NCBI RefSeq assembly: GCF_000429265.1
Contig: NZ_AUBN01000015.1
Coordinates: 59,097-123,096 of the forward strand
Direction: 5' to 3'
From: Actinomyces gerencseriae DSM 6844
GTDB taxonomy: Bacteria > Actinomycetota > Actinomycetes > Actinomycetales > Actinomycetaceae
Length of the DNA: 64,000 bases
Made by a program: the position numbers and the translations under genes. The notes under the pieces were generated by a model, which had not been told where the DNA came from, made no database searches, and saw only the letters and a list, made by a program, of their open reading frames with translations. Shown one piece after another: positions 8,903 to 17,681 of the stretch; positions within the stretch are counted from its first letter, which is position 1, and each line of letters opens with the position of its first letter.

Positions 8903-9496
8903 GTGAAGCTGTTCAAGAAGCGCGACGCTGCGCCCGAGCCGGTCGTCGAGCCCCCCGTCAAGTCCGGCGGCAAGGGCCGCGCCACCCCCAGGCGCAAGGA
9001 CGCCGAGGCGCGCCGCCTGCACCCGGTCGTCCCCACCGACCGCAAGGCGGCCAGAGCGGAGGCGCGCGCCAAGCAGAACGAGGCCTGGAAGCGTCAGCGC
9101 GAGGCCATGAGCACTGGCGACGAGCGCTACCTGCCGGCGCGTGACAAGGGGCCGATCAAGCGCTACGTCCGCGACTACGTCGATGCTCGTTTCTGCCTGG
9201 GCGAGACCTTCCTGCCGTTGAGCATCCTGCTCATCGCGAGCATGATCGGCATTCAGACGCGCATGCCCCAGGTCGGGCTGCTCCTCATCATGGGCCTGTA
9301 CGCGGTGTTCCTCCTGTCCATCCTCGACGCCGTGGTGTGCTGGTGGCTGGTGCGGCGCCGGCTGCGGGCCAAGTTCGGGCCGGATAAGGTGCAGTCCCAG
9401 GGCATGATCTTCTGGTACGTCTTCTCGCGCTGCTTCAATCTGCGCCGCTGGCGCCAGCCCTCCCCGCAGGTCAAGCGCCGCCAGTACCCGTCCTGA
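8903..9496 (+). CDS. DUF3043 domain membrane protein
   Basis: A 197-residue protein typical of actinobacterial DUF3043. It has an N-terminal VKLFKKRD start, a long charged region rich in Lys/Arg (GRATPRRKDAEARR, then RKAARAEARAKQNEAWKRQR), the conserved stretch ARDKGPIKRYVRDYVDAR, two membrane helices and a basic C-terminus. GTG 8903 was chosen because it lies exactly 6 nt after the TACCCT element, and it matches the usual KLF start of the family; GTG 8897 is an alternative. The function of the family is unknown. A strong stem-loop ends the transcript. Confidence 0.85.
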   Translation: MKLFKKRDAAPEPVVEPPVKSGGKGRATPRRKDAEARRLHPVVPTDRKAARAEARAKQNEAWKRQREAMSTGDERYLPARDKGPIKRYVRDYVDARFCLGETFLPLSILLIASMIGIQTRMPQVGLLLIMGLYAVFLLSILDAVVCWWLVRRRLRAKFGPDKVQSQGMIFWYVFSRCFNLRRWRQPSPQVKRRQYPS

Positions 9497-9588
9497 GCAC
9501 CCCGCGCCCCCGATCCCATCCGCGCCCCGCCCCTCCCCCGACTCCCCGCGGCCTCCCCTCCCCCGGGTCCCCGGCGGCCATCGACCCC

Positions 9589-9621
9589 CGATGCCTGTCC
9601 GCCGGCCGCGGACAGGCATCG
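9589..9621 (+). terminator. Perfect stem-loop terminator after the DUF3043 gene
   Basis: A 14-bp perfect stem (9589-9602 with 9608-9621) with a 5-nt loop. There is no T-run, so if it terminates transcription it does so by the I-shaped hairpin type common in actinobacteria. It lies between two genes of the same strand, before the aldo/keto reductase promoter. Confidence 0.7.
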
Positions 9622-9662
9622 GCGCACCGTGACGACGGCGATGCCGGAGGGCCCGGGCGGCC

Positions 9663-9668
9663 TAGGCT
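9663..9668 (+). promoter_or_regulatory. -10 element of a leaderless-type promoter (aldo/keto reductase)
   Basis: TAGGCT at 9663-9668 is followed by 6 nt and ATG 9675, the spacing expected for a transcript that starts at the initiation codon. This decides between GTG 9669 and ATG 9675 in favour of the latter. Confidence 0.5.
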
Positions 9669-9674
9669 GTGACC

Positions 9675-10682
9675 ATGGTCGCTTATCGTCATCTCGGCAG
9701 CTCCGGGCTCAAGGTCACGGAGATCACCTACGGCAACTGGCTCACCCACGGCTCCCAGGTGGAGGCCGACACCGCCGTCCAGTGCGTGCGCACCGCGCTC
9801 GACCTGGGCATCACCAGCTTCGACACCGCCGATGTCTACGCCAACACGCGAGCCGAGGAGGTCCTCGGCAAGGCCCTCGCGGGACAGCGGCGCGAGGGCC
9901 TGGAGATCTTCACCAAGGTCTACTGGCCCATCGGCCCCAAGGGGCCCAACGACGTCGGCCTGTCCCGCAAGCACATCATGGAGGGCATCGACGGCTCGTT
10001 GCGCCGCCTGGGCACGGACTACGTCGACCTCTACCAGGCGCATCGCTACGACTACGAGACCCCGCTGGAGGAGACCATGCAGGCCTTCGCCGACGTCGTC
10101 CGCTCCGGCAAGGCCCTCTACATCGGGGTCTCGGAGTGGACCGCGGACCAGATCCGCGCCGGCCAGGAGCTCGCCACCCGGATGGGCTTCAGGCTGGTGT
10201 CCAACCAGCCCCAGTACTCGGCGCTGTGGCGGGTCATCGAGGACCGCGTCGTGCCCGCCTCCTCCGAGCTCGGCATGGGCCAGATCGTGTGGTCCCCGAT
10301 GGCCGAGGGAGTCCTGTCGGGCAAGTACCTGCCCGGTCGGCGGCCGCCGGCCGGGTCGCGCGCCACCGATGAGAAGGGCGGTAGGGACATGATCGCCCGG
10401 TGGATGACCGACGAGGTCCTCACCGCCGTCCAGAAGCTGGGTCCGATCGCCGCGGACGCCGGGCTCACCATGCCGCAGCTGGCGATCGCCTGGGTCCTTC
10501 AGCACGACTACGTCTCCGCGGCCCTGGTGGGAGCCTCCCGGCCCGAGCAGCTGACCGAGAACGTCAAGGCCTCGGGCGTGAGGCTCGGCGATGACGTCAT
10601 GGAGGCCATCGACACCGCCCTGGGCGATGTGGTGGAGCGCGACCCGGCCCTCACCCGCTCCCCGGAGAGGCGCCCGGCCTGA
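9675..10682 (+). CDS. Aldo/keto reductase (Kv-beta-like group)
   Basis: A 335-residue NADPH-dependent oxidoreductase with a TIM-barrel fold. The start MVAYRHLGSSGLKV is characteristic of the family. The catalytic tetrad is visible as Asp and Tyr in FDTADVYAN, Lys in IFTKVYW and His in YQAHRYD. SNQPQYSALWR and GASRPEQLTENV are coenzyme-binding and C-terminal family motifs. The closest group is the potassium-channel beta-subunit-like reductases (AKR6/YghZ-type). The substrate cannot be told from sequence. It is a single transcription unit between the hairpins at 9589-9621 and 10735-10757. Confidence 0.88.
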   Translation: MVAYRHLGSSGLKVTEITYGNWLTHGSQVEADTAVQCVRTALDLGITSFDTADVYANTRAEEVLGKALAGQRREGLEIFTKVYWPIGPKGPNDVGLSRKHIMEGIDGSLRRLGTDYVDLYQAHRYDYETPLEETMQAFADVVRSGKALYIGVSEWTADQIRAGQELATRMGFRLVSNQPQYSALWRVIEDRVVPASSELGMGQIVWSPMAEGVLSGKYLPGRRPPAGSRATDEKGGRDMIARWMTDEVLTAVQKLGPIAADAGLTMPQLAIAWVLQHDYVSAALVGASRPEQLTENVKASGVRLGDDVMEAIDTALGDVVERDPALTRSPERRPA

Positions 10683-10734
10683 GGACGACTCGGCATCGCG
10701 CTGATCGCCCCGATCGCCCTGGCCGTACCCGGCT

Positions 10735-10757
10735 GTGTCGGCCGTATCGGCCGACAC
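10735..10757. terminator. Bidirectional stem-loop between convergent genes
   Basis: A 10-bp perfect stem (10735-10744 with 10748-10757) with a 3-nt loop, between the ends of the aldo/keto reductase (+) and the MFS gene (-). It could terminate both. Confidence 0.6.
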
Positions 10758-10823
10758 CGATGAGGCGCGAGGCAGCCCGTCGAGGAGCAGCCGTCCTCGG
10801 CGGGCACAGCGCGCCATCCGCGC

Positions 10824-12137
10824 TCAGCGACGGCCCCGCAGACCCGCCCGACAGGCCTCGACCAGGGCGACGACCACGATGCACCCGCCGGCCACCGCGG
10901 CGGGCAGGTTCCCGAGATGCAGGTCGTCGCCGATCGCTCCGGTGACCATGCTCCCCACGGAGACGCCCAGGACGTTGCCCGTCGACGCCATGGCCATGAC
11001 GCCGGTGACGCGACCGGCTGGAGCGAGCTCCTCAACCCGCGAGTAGCAGGTCACCAGGGTCATGCCCACCGCCGCGCCCAGGCACAGGATGACGGCCTCC
11101 GCGAGAGTGGTGGACGGCACGCTCATCAACGCCAGGGAGCACAGGAGCACGATCGCTCCGCCGACAGCGGTTTTCCGCAGGCGCCCGATGCGCAGGCCCG
11201 GGCTCATGAAGCCGACCAGGGCGGAGGTGATCCCCATGGATCCGTAGACCGGACCGGTGAGTCCCGGCGTGCCGTGGGCCGCGTGAACAGCCGTCAGCGC
11301 CGTCTGAGTCGTGCCGAAGACGACGCCGATCCCCATGACGGTGAGGAGAACGGGAAGGAGATCGCCCACCGGCGCCCCGGAGGAGGCGCCGCGCAGCGCG
11401 CTCCGGTCGCCATCGGATCGCGCCCGGTCCGGCCCCGAACGGCCGATGCGCCGGTGGGCCAGCAGCCACGCGACGAACAGTCCCTCGCCGAGCAGGGTCA
11501 GAGCCCCGAGCGCCACGACCGTCCCCCGGGCTCCCAGGAGGACGACGAGGCCCCCGGCGGCGACGGGCGCGATGACGAAGCTCGTCTCGTCGGCCGCCGT
11601 CTCCCAGCCCATGCCGACGCGGACGATCCTCAGGGCGCGGGCGGGCGGGCCGCCGGCGCGCGCGATGGAGGACCACACGGCACGCGCGACCGATCCCGCC
11701 TGCGGATTGGCCATGCCCATGATGGCGCCGGCCACCAGGATGATCCAGTCGGCCAGCGCACGACTCAACGCGCCCCAGATGGCGATCAGCGCGGCCATCT
11801 GGATCACAAGTGCGCAGGTGGTGACCCTCCAGGCGCCCGCGCGATCGTGCAGACGACCGATGAACGGCGCTCCGAATGCGGTTCCCAGACCGACGGCGGC
11901 GACCACGGCGCCCGCGAGCGCCAGGCTCCGCCCCGCGGCGGAGACGACGAGGAGCAGGCCGAGCTGGTTCATGGCGGCCGGAAGACGGCCCAGGTAGGCG
12001 CAGACGAGGAAGCCGGGCCCGGCCGCGTCCAGAAGGGTGCGCACGGGGGACTCCGAGGACGTCGAGGACTCGGGAGATCCGGAGGAGGAGAGGGATGCGC
12101 TGGATGAGGAAGAGGGGTCGGAGATGTTCATGGGCAT
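10824..12137 (-). CDS. MFS transporter
   Basis: A multi-pass membrane protein of about 437 residues with roughly twelve hydrophobic segments. GRLHDRAGAWRV stands in the loop 2-3 position where MFS proteins have G..aDr.GrR. SFVIAPVAAGGLVVLL and GVVFGTTQTALTAV resemble major-facilitator exporters of small molecules. The N-terminus is a Ser/Glu-rich low-complexity stretch before the first helix, so the exact start is uncertain: ATG 12137 and ATG 12131 are preferred over ATG 12188 because the added residues look non-native. No clear ribosome-binding site was found. The substrate is unknown. Confidence 0.7.
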   Translation of the reverse strand: MPMNISDPSSSSSASLSSSGSPESSTSSESPVRTLLDAAGPGFLVCAYLGRLPAAMNQLGLLLVVSAAGRSLALAGAVVAAVGLGTAFGAPFIGRLHDRAGAWRVTTCALVIQMAALIAIWGALSRALADWIILVAGAIMGMANPQAGSVARAVWSSIARAGGPPARALRIVRVGMGWETAADETSFVIAPVAAGGLVVLLGARGTVVALGALTLLGEGLFVAWLLAHRRIGRSGPDRARSDGDRSALRGASSGAPVGDLLPVLLTVMGIGVVFGTTQTALTAVHAAHGTPGLTGPVYGSMGITSALVGFMSPGLRIGRLRKTAVGGAIVLLCSLALMSVPSTTLAEAVILCLGAAVGMTLVTCYSRVEELAPAGRVTGVMAMASTGNVLGVSVGSMVTGAIGDDLHLGNLPAAVAGGCIVVVALVEACRAGLRGRR

Positions 12138-12266
12138 TGAGAGGCACGTCCGAGAGGTCGACGACTGCGGCTGCCAGCCCGACCTCACAGGCAGCCCCTT
12201 ATCCCTCTTCCCGCGTCGTGGCGCAGGCTGCGATCAGGTTATCAGAGACCGGCCGATGGCCACCCG

Positions 12267-13313
12267 TCATGATCGCCGACGTGTCGTGGCCAGGGCCCGG
12301 TTGATGCGACCGGGCCAGGCCGGGCCGTTGTAGACGAAGGCGGAGTAGGCCTGGAGCAGATCCGCGCCCGCATCGAGCATGAGCTCGGCGTCCATGATGG
12401 AGGAGATGCCGCCCACCCCGATAATGGTGGGACCCTCCCCCAATCGGGCGCGCAGGCGGCGCACGACCTCCAGGGACCGCGGCAGCAGCGGAGCGCCGGA
12501 CAGACCGCCCTCGCCCAGGTCGTGGTCGATCGTGGTGTTGGTGGCGACGACGCCGTCCAGTCCCATTCGCGTCACCAGGTCCGCCACGGCGTCGATGTCC
12601 TCGTCGGCCAGGTCGGGGGCGATCTTGACCAGGAGCGGCACGTGGCGGCGCGCGGCGGCGTCGCCGGCCTCGCGCACGGCCTCCAGGATGGGGCGCAGCG
12701 CGTCGACGTTCTGGAGGGTCCGCAGGCCGGGCGTGTTCGGGCTGGAGACATTGACGACCAGGTAGTCGGCCCAGCGCGCCACGACGCCGGCGGAGTAGCG
12801 GTAGTCCTCGACGGCATCGACCAGTGCCGTGGCCTTCGTCTTGCCGATATTGGCGCCCACGACGATGGAGCGGCCGCGCGCGGTCGCCCGCAGGGCCCGC
12901 AGGCGCCGAGCGGCCTCGTCGGCACCGGGGTTGTTGAATCCCATACGATTGCGGATCGCGCGGGTACGCGGGTGACGCCACATGCGGGGCCTGTCGTTGC
13001 CGTCCTGGGCGCGGGCCGTGAAGGTGCCGATCTCGACGAAGCCGAAGCCGAGCATGTCCATGCCCTCCACGGCCCGCCCCTCCTTGTCCATGCCGGCCGC
13101 CAGGCCGAGCAGACCCGGCACGGGTCGCGCGAAGGGACCGCCCTGGTTGGCGCTGGGCACGGGCAGGATGGGGCGACGCCCCCACATCTGCCTCACCGCA
13201 TCGCGCGCGAGCGGAATCCTGCTGGTGACCTCGATGGCCTTGATGCATGCGTCGTGGATCAGCTCGGGGTCGGTACGCGTCAGGACGGTCTTGTACAGCA
13301 GGTCGTAGAGCAC
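12267..13313 (-). CDS. pyrD: Dihydroorotate dehydrogenase, class 2 (quinone-dependent)
   Basis: A 348-residue membrane-associated flavoenzyme of pyrimidine synthesis that oxidises dihydroorotate to orotate with quinone as acceptor. An N-terminal helical extension (LYDLLYKTVLTRTDPELIHD) marks class 2. FMN and substrate motifs are NRMGFNNPG, NVSSPNTPGL (with the catalytic Ser of class 2 enzymes), KIAPDLADEDI, TNTTID and IIGVGGISS. The start GTG 13313 lies 6 nt after TACGCT (13320-13325 on the minus strand), another leaderless-type promoter. No other pyrimidine genes are adjacent; pyrG lies at 46502-48244. Confidence 0.93.
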   Translation of the reverse strand: MLYDLLYKTVLTRTDPELIHDACIKAIEVTSRIPLARDAVRQMWGRRPILPVPSANQGGPFARPVPGLLGLAAGMDKEGRAVEGMDMLGFGFVEIGTFTARAQDGNDRPRMWRHPRTRAIRNRMGFNNPGADEAARRLRALRATARGRSIVVGANIGKTKATALVDAVEDYRYSAGVVARWADYLVVNVSSPNTPGLRTLQNVDALRPILEAVREAGDAAARRHVPLLVKIAPDLADEDIDAVADLVTRMGLDGVVATNTTIDHDLGEGGLSGAPLLPRSLEVVRRLRARLGEGPTIIGVGGISSIMDAELMLDAGADLLQAYSAFVYNGPAWPGRINRALATTRRRS

Positions 13314-13319
13314 GTCGCC

Positions 13320-13325
13320 AGCGTA
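13320..13325 (-). promoter_or_regulatory. -10 element of a leaderless-type pyrD promoter
   Basis: Read on the minus strand, TACGCT is followed by 6 nt and GTG 13313. A second TACGCT reads on the plus strand upstream of the small gene at 13388, but that gene also has a GAGG ribosome-binding site. Confidence 0.5.
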
Positions 13326-13387
13326 CTCGGACGAGCGCCGGCGCGACGTTACGCTGGCTTCGGCCCCTCCCCTCCCCCGAGGTCACC

Positions 13388-13624
13388 ATGAGCTTCAACC
13401 GCGATATCAAGATCGATCCGAACCGCGTCTCCACCTCGGGCGGGAGGCGTGGCGCCGCCGACCAGTACACCCAGTGCCGCATGGCGGCGACGGCCGAGTC
13501 GCTGGACGCCGACTCGTGGACTCACGGATCCTCCGAGCAGCGGGTCCGCTGGTTCACGACCGGCATGGACTCCGGGTCGGTCCAGCAGTGCAGCACCTTC
13601 GAGGCGCCCGGGCGGAGCCTCTGA
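13388..13624 (+). pseudogene. Internally deleted remnant of a neutral zinc metallopeptidase (YpfJ/PF04228 type)
   Basis: A 78-codon open frame whose two halves match the two ends of a family normally near 290-300 residues. The first 23 codons (MSFNRDIKIDPNRVSTSGGR) are the usual actinobacterial N-terminus before the transmembrane helix. The last 45 or so (SWTHGSSEQRVRWFTTGMDS then QQCSTF) are the characteristic C-terminus. The membrane helix, the HExxH zinc site and most of the domain are absent. The frame is kept, so a short protein may still be made from ATG 13388 (GAGG upstream), but it cannot be a peptidase. It borders the low-GC operon at 13658-17652, which may be linked to the deletion. 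Confidence 0.72.
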
Positions 13625-13657
13625 AGAGTCTCCGAAGAGTTCCGAAGGCCCACGTCG

Positions 13658-14707
13658 TCAGCCGAGCCGCTCGAGGTTGTTCCTATCGAGGGTCGTTCGA
13701 CGTGGTCCTCGACCATATCGCAACGAGAGCGCGTCCTGGGAGAAACGATGAATATCGGCGAGAAGGCGCTGCAGACCAGCGGCTTCAACGAAGCTGGTGT
13801 AGCGGCGGCCATGATCGCCCCACAGGACATCCTCGGCGAATAGGCAGAGCTTCCCGCACGTCTCCGGGGCCGTACCACCGGTGATGAAAGCCGTGTCCTG
13901 GCACGGTTGGGCGCCGTCGGCGCTCCAGTGCCGAAGACGGTCGTGATCCCAGCCGGGGTCGTCAAAAATGAGCTCCACGTATTCCCGGGCGCCGTCGTCG
14001 CCGACGAGAATGATATCAAATGCGCGTCGTCGGTCAGGATGAGCGAAACTCGAGTATCCTGTGACGACGACGTCATTCATACTCGCCATGATCTGCACGG
14101 ACTCGGGAGTGTCATCCGTAAGACTGGTATAGTCGGAGTTGATGACCGCAGCATTGTGCAGATGAACATCCTCAGCCGATGCGCCAGTGAGGTAGCAGCA
14201 CAAATCGAGCGGATGTACGACCTCGCTGACGACGCCCACAGTGGGCCGCGGGTCATCGAAGCGGTTCTTCGCCCAGGTGAAGTCGATCCGTGCGATCCGC
14301 AGATCGCGTCGACGTGTCTGGGCGAGGACGTGGTCAACTGCCGGAGAATAGCGTTCGATACAGTTCATAGCAAATCTGTCGCCACTCTCCCACACCCCCG
14401 CCCAGCGATCAGGAACGGAATCTTGAGGCGCAACGAGGGGCTTCTCCGAGAGGACGAATCCGTCGACGCGCTGAAGAATATTGAGGATACTGAGATGCTG
14501 GTCGTCATTGGCGGCGTTGATGACGACATCAGCACCCTCATACATCAGATGAATCCGCGCAGGATCATCGGGCAGTGCGGCAGTGTCCGCACGCGAATAA
14601 GTGCGCGCATCGATATCCTCCCCCCTTCCCGCGGCGACGTGCTCGAAGGCTCGGACGAGCCGCGTACCGGCGTAACCGGCGCCGATGAGGTCGATTCTCA
14701 GAGTCAA
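13658..14707 (-). CDS. Gfo/Idh/MocA-type NAD(P)-dependent oxidoreductase
   Basis: A 349-residue protein. The N-terminal Rossmann motif IDLIGAGYAGTRLVRAF (Gly9, Gly11, Gly14) binds NAD(P). SEKPL (Lys89) is the family EKP motif. EVVHPLDLCCYLTG supplies the HxxD segment used in catalysis. The C-terminal domain is a predicted beta sheet with fewer recognisable features. The start codon overlaps the GNAT stop by 4 nt (ATGA), so translation is coupled to the ALA-synthase operon. Codon usage is visibly less GC-biased than in pyrD or the suf genes. It could reduce a ketone made by the synthase or a sugar-like substrate; this is inference. Confidence 0.78.
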   Translation of the reverse strand: MTLRIDLIGAGYAGTRLVRAFEHVAAGRGEDIDARTYSRADTAALPDDPARIHLMYEGADVVINAANDDQHLSILNILQRVDGFVLSEKPLVAPQDSVPDRWAGVWESGDRFAMNCIERYSPAVDHVLAQTRRRDLRIARIDFTWAKNRFDDPRPTVGVVSEVVHPLDLCCYLTGASAEDVHLHNAAVINSDYTSLTDDTPESVQIMASMNDVVVTGYSSFAHPDRRRAFDIILVGDDGAREYVELIFDDPGWDHDRLRHWSADGAQPCQDTAFITGGTAPETCGKLCLFAEDVLWGDHGRRYTSFVEAAGLQRLLADIHRFSQDALSLRYGRGPRRTTLDRNNLERLG

Positions 14708-15198
14708 TGCAGTTCCTTCCTCAGGTGCGGTTCGTCGTTGATCACGTAGCCCAGGCGCGCGTACATCCGCAGTGCACTCGGAGTGGAATCCAAGTAGATG
14801 GCATCCGCACCACGGGCGGCGAGCCAGTCCTCGGCCGCCCGGGTCAGGGCGGTGCCGAGTCCGAGTCCTCGGGCGGACCTGTTAACATAGACGCCCTGAA
14901 TCCAGCCCTCGAAGCCCTTCGGGTTAGCAGGATTGGCCAAGCGACGATCGATGATCGCGGTCGCCACGCCCATGGGCGCAGCGTCCGCGACCGCGAGAAA
15001 GGTCGCCTGCGCCGACACGGTTCCGTTGATCTCCTCCTCCAACTGCGCACGATAGGCCGCTTCCCAGCCGCCAGCATCGCCTCGGGCCCAATGAGCCTCG
15101 CCAGCGGCAAGAAGACTCCGGCGCAATGCCAGCACGGACTCGATATCGGCGCGGGTGGCCCGTCGCACTGCGACTGTCGAGTGGGCGACGCGCGTCAT
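14704..15198 (-). CDS. GNAT-family N-acetyltransferase
   Basis: A 164-residue acetyltransferase. The acetyl-CoA loop is YVNRSARGLGLGTALTRAAE (R-x-x-G-x-G/A pattern), preceded by FLAVADAAPMGVATAIID and followed by IYLDSTPSALRMYARLGYVI, the usual C-terminal GNAT beta strand and helix. ATG 15198 begins 4 nt after the ALA-synthase stop, and its own stop overlaps the next start, so it sits in the middle of a coupled operon. A plausible role is N-acylation of an amine made by the operon, or self-protection; the substrate is unknown. Confidence 0.82.
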   Translation of the reverse strand: MTRVAHSTVAVRRATRADIESVLALRRSLLAAGEAHWARGDAGGWEAAYRAQLEEEINGTVSAQATFLAVADAAPMGVATAIIDRRLANPANPKGFEGWIQGVYVNRSARGLGLGTALTRAAEDWLAARGADAIYLDSTPSALRMYARLGYVINDEPHLRKELH

Positions 15199-15202
15199 CG
15201 AA

Positions 15203-16429
15203 TTACCGGACACTCTTCTTGTTCTCGGAGATTCCCAGGCGAGCGAAGACCTCATCAAGGGAATCGGCGAGGCGGGTGACCTGCTCCGCAGTGTGAGCAG
15301 GCGTGGCGTTGATGCGGAAGCGACTGGTGCCCGGCGGCACTGTCGGCGGATTGATCGGCTGGATGTAGATCCCGTATTCATCGAGTAGCGTCGCCGCGGC
15401 GGCCCGACAATCGCGGGCGTCGCCGATGAGAACCGGAAGCACGTGCGTCGTCGAGGACGACATGATCTCGATGCCGCGAACATCCAGTTCGTGTCGCAGT
15501 TGCGCGGTTCGGCTCTGCAGTAGATCACGTGCGTGATCGTCGGCACGGACGATCTGGATACTCGCCCGGCAGGCGGCAGCCACCGCCGGGGGCATGGAGG
15601 TCGTGAAGATGAATCCCGGAGCGAAGCTGCGCACGGCGTCGACGAGCCAGTCGGGACCCGCGATGAACCCTCCTATCACGCCAATGGCCTTCGCCATCGT
15701 CCCCTGGATCACATCGATCCGGTCGAGGACGCCCTCTCGATCGGCGATCCCGCGCCCCTGCTCCCCGTAGAGTCCGATAGCATGAACCTCGTCGAGATAG
15801 GTCAGGGCGTTGTACCGGTGAGCGAGGTCGATGACTCCGGGGAGGTCGGCCGTATCGCCGTCCATGGAGTACACGGATTCCAGCGCAATGATTTTGGGTG
15901 TAGATGGGTCGTCGGCGGAGAGAAGCTCCTCGAGGTGATTCAGATCGTTGTGGCGCCACACACGACGACCATTCTTATTACGGCGGATCCCGGAGATCAT
16001 GGACGCATGATCGAGTGCGTCGCTGTAGATCAGCAGATCCGGATATATCATACTGAATGCCTCTAACGCAGCATCATTGGAGCCGTAGCCCGTCGGGAAG
16101 GCCAGGGCACGCTCTTTGCGGAACCAGTCCGTGATCTCCGCCTCGAGAAGAGCGACCTCCTCGTGGGTGCCCCCGATGTTACGGGAGCCGCCGGCCCCAG
16201 CGCCGTAGCGAGCGGCGCTCTCCTGCATCGCGGCGATGACCGTCGGGTGCTGAGACATGGCCAGATAGTCGTTACTGCACCAGACCTGCACATCTTCATA
16301 CATGCCGTCATCACGCTTGACCGTAGCCATGGGATACTGTCCAGCATGCCGATTGAGGGTCACGAAGGTCCGGTAACTGCCCTCCCGCTTAAGATCGTCG
16401 AGACGCTCGAGAGCCGTGTCCGCGTACAT
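15203..16429 (-). CDS. hemA: 5-aminolevulinate synthase homologue (PLP-dependent alpha-oxoamine synthase)
   Basis: 408 residues, the usual length. ALA synthase condenses succinyl-CoA with glycine to 5-aminolevulinate. Numbering is one less than in the well-studied Rhodobacter enzyme: Arg20 (GSYR), Asn53 (CSNDYL), His141 (DALDHAS), Asp213 (LDEVHA), PLP lysine Lys247 (GTMAKAIG), and a C-terminal [18 protein letters not shown] that aligns with the YVQPINYPTVPRGTERLR of family members. The substrate loop is [11 protein letters not shown], with Ser82 where the Rhodobacter enzyme has Thr83 and a changed NHYH segment. Start ATG 16429 has AAAGGAA upstream. Most actinobacteria make haem precursors from glutamyl-tRNA; when they carry this enzyme it usually serves specialised metabolism. 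BioF/Kbl-type activity is less likely. Confidence 0.88.
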   Translation of the reverse strand: MYADTALERLDDLKREGSYRTFVTLNRHAGQYPMATVKRDDGMYEDVQVWCSNDYLAMSQHPTVIAAMQESAARYGAGAGGSRNIGGTHEEVALLEAEITDWFRKERALAFPTGYGSNDAALEAFSMIYPDLLIYSDALDHASMISGIRRNKNGRRVWRHNDLNHLEELLSADDPSTPKIIALESVYSMDGDTADLPGVIDLAHRYNALTYLDEVHAIGLYGEQGRGIADREGVLDRIDVIQGTMAKAIGVIGGFIAGPDWLVDAVRSFAPGFIFTTSMPPAVAAACRASIQIVRADDHARDLLQSRTAQLRHELDVRGIEIMSSSTTHVLPVLIGDARDCRAAAATLLDEYGIYIQPINPPTVPPGTSRFRINATPAHTAEQVTRLADSLDEVFARLGISENKKSVR

Positions 16430-16485
16430 GGAGAATTCCTTTCCCTCCCATCTCTTCTCGTCGTGGTCGCCGTTCGCGACCGGTG

Positions 16486-17652
16486 TCATGCGGTGCGGTG
16501 CATGCGGATGCGCAGCAGCTGCAGGGCGAGTGCCAGCAGGGCCGGGATGGCGGCGAGCAGGGCCAGGTTCGTGCCGGCCACTCCGACGGCGAGCACGCCC
16601 GCGCCGAGGGCGGACCCGATCGCGGAGCCGAGGTAGTTCGCCGAGGCATTCGCAGCGACCGCGGTCGCCCCGTCCCGCGGATTGGTCGCCAGCAGCGTGT
16701 CCTGCTGCGGGGCCAGGGAGGACCATCCCAGGGCGCCCCAGGCGAACAGCGCGGCCGCCAGCAGCCATACGGCAGGGCCGGTGCCGAGCACGACCAGAAC
16801 GATCGTCAGGAGGGCCAGGATCACCGCGGTGACGCGGAGCGAGTCGCCGACCCGATCGACCAGGCGGCCGATGAGCATGACGCCGACGGCTCCGCCCACT
16901 CCCCAGGCCCAGATGCCGGCCGTGGGATGGGAGGCGAGGCCGGTATCGCCCAGGAGCGAGGCGATGTAGGTATACAGGCCCAGGGAGGCGATCCCGGTGA
17001 ACAGGGTGACGGTGACGGTCATGAGATTCGGTCCGGATCCGATCGAGCGCAGGCGTGCGACCAGGGAGGGGGCGTCCACGCCGGGCAGCTCACGCCCCCA
17101 GGAGGAGAAGATGCCGATCAGGGCCAGCGCCCCGACGATCGTGATGAGCAGGATACTCACCCGCCACGATGTCAGGCCTCCGAGCAGGAGGCCCAGCGGG
17201 ACGCCGAACACGGTGCCCATCGCCAGCCCGGCCAGGACGAGACCGAGAGCCCGGCCGCGGCGCTCCTCCGATACGGATGCCGCCGCGACGGCCGAGGACA
17301 GGGGCGAGTACACGCCCGCGGCGGCGCCGGCGATCACCCGGGCGATGAGGAATACGGCGATGTTGGGCGCGCCCGCCGTGACAAGGTTGCCCAGAGTGAA
17401 CATCGACAGGGCGATCGCGAGTCCCCGTTTGGAGCGGCGGCCCGCGGCACCGGCGAGCAGAGGCCCCGCGACCGCATAGGCCCCGGTGAAGGCGGTCACC
17501 CCGAGCCCGGTCACGCCCTCGGTGGCGGCCAGGTTCTCCGCGATCGCGGGCAGCAGCCCTGCGATCATATAGGCGTCCAGCCCGAGCGCGACGCCTCCTA
17601 TGATGAATGGCCAAAGTCGACCAATCACATCCATTCCTCTCTTTCCAGTCAT
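16486..17652 (-). CDS. MFS transporter (DHA1-like), first gene of the ALA-synthase operon
   Basis: A 388-residue, about twelve-helix exporter. Motifs include [18 protein letters not shown] in helix 1, the loop [15 protein letters not shown], and [20 protein letters not shown] with [17 protein letters not shown], all typical of the AraJ/CmlA drug-efflux group. ATG 17652 is supported by GGAG 7 nt upstream; ATG 17634 is an alternative. It is 56 nt upstream of the ALA-synthase gene on the same strand and probably exports the operon product. Upstream lie a palindrome and an inverted repeat that look like its control region. Confidence 0.82.
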   Translation of the reverse strand: MTGKRGMDVIGRLWPFIIGGVALGLDAYMIAGLLPAIAENLAATEGVTGLGVTAFTGAYAVAGPLLAGAAGRRSKRGLAIALSMFTLGNLVTAGAPNIAVFLIARVIAGAAAGVYSPLSSAVAAASVSEERRGRALGLVLAGLAMGTVFGVPLGLLLGGLTSWRVSILLITIVGALALIGIFSSWGRELPGVDAPSLVARLRSIGSGPNLMTVTVTLFTGIASLGLYTYIASLLGDTGLASHPTAGIWAWGVGGAVGVMLIGRLVDRVGDSLRVTAVILALLTIVLVVLGTGPAVWLLAAALFAWGALGWSSLAPQQDTLLATNPRDGATAVAANASANYLGSAIGSALGAGVLAVGVAGTNLALLAAIPALLALALQLLRIRMHRTA

Positions 17653-17681
17653 TTAGTGACTCCGCCACCCATGCACTGATC

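Noticed and set aside
13658..17652. Complete C5N (aminohydroxycyclopentenone) antibiotic pathway
   Set aside because: The acyl-CoA ligase and amide synthetase required for that unit are not in the operon or in its surroundings, so only the synthase is shared with those pathways.
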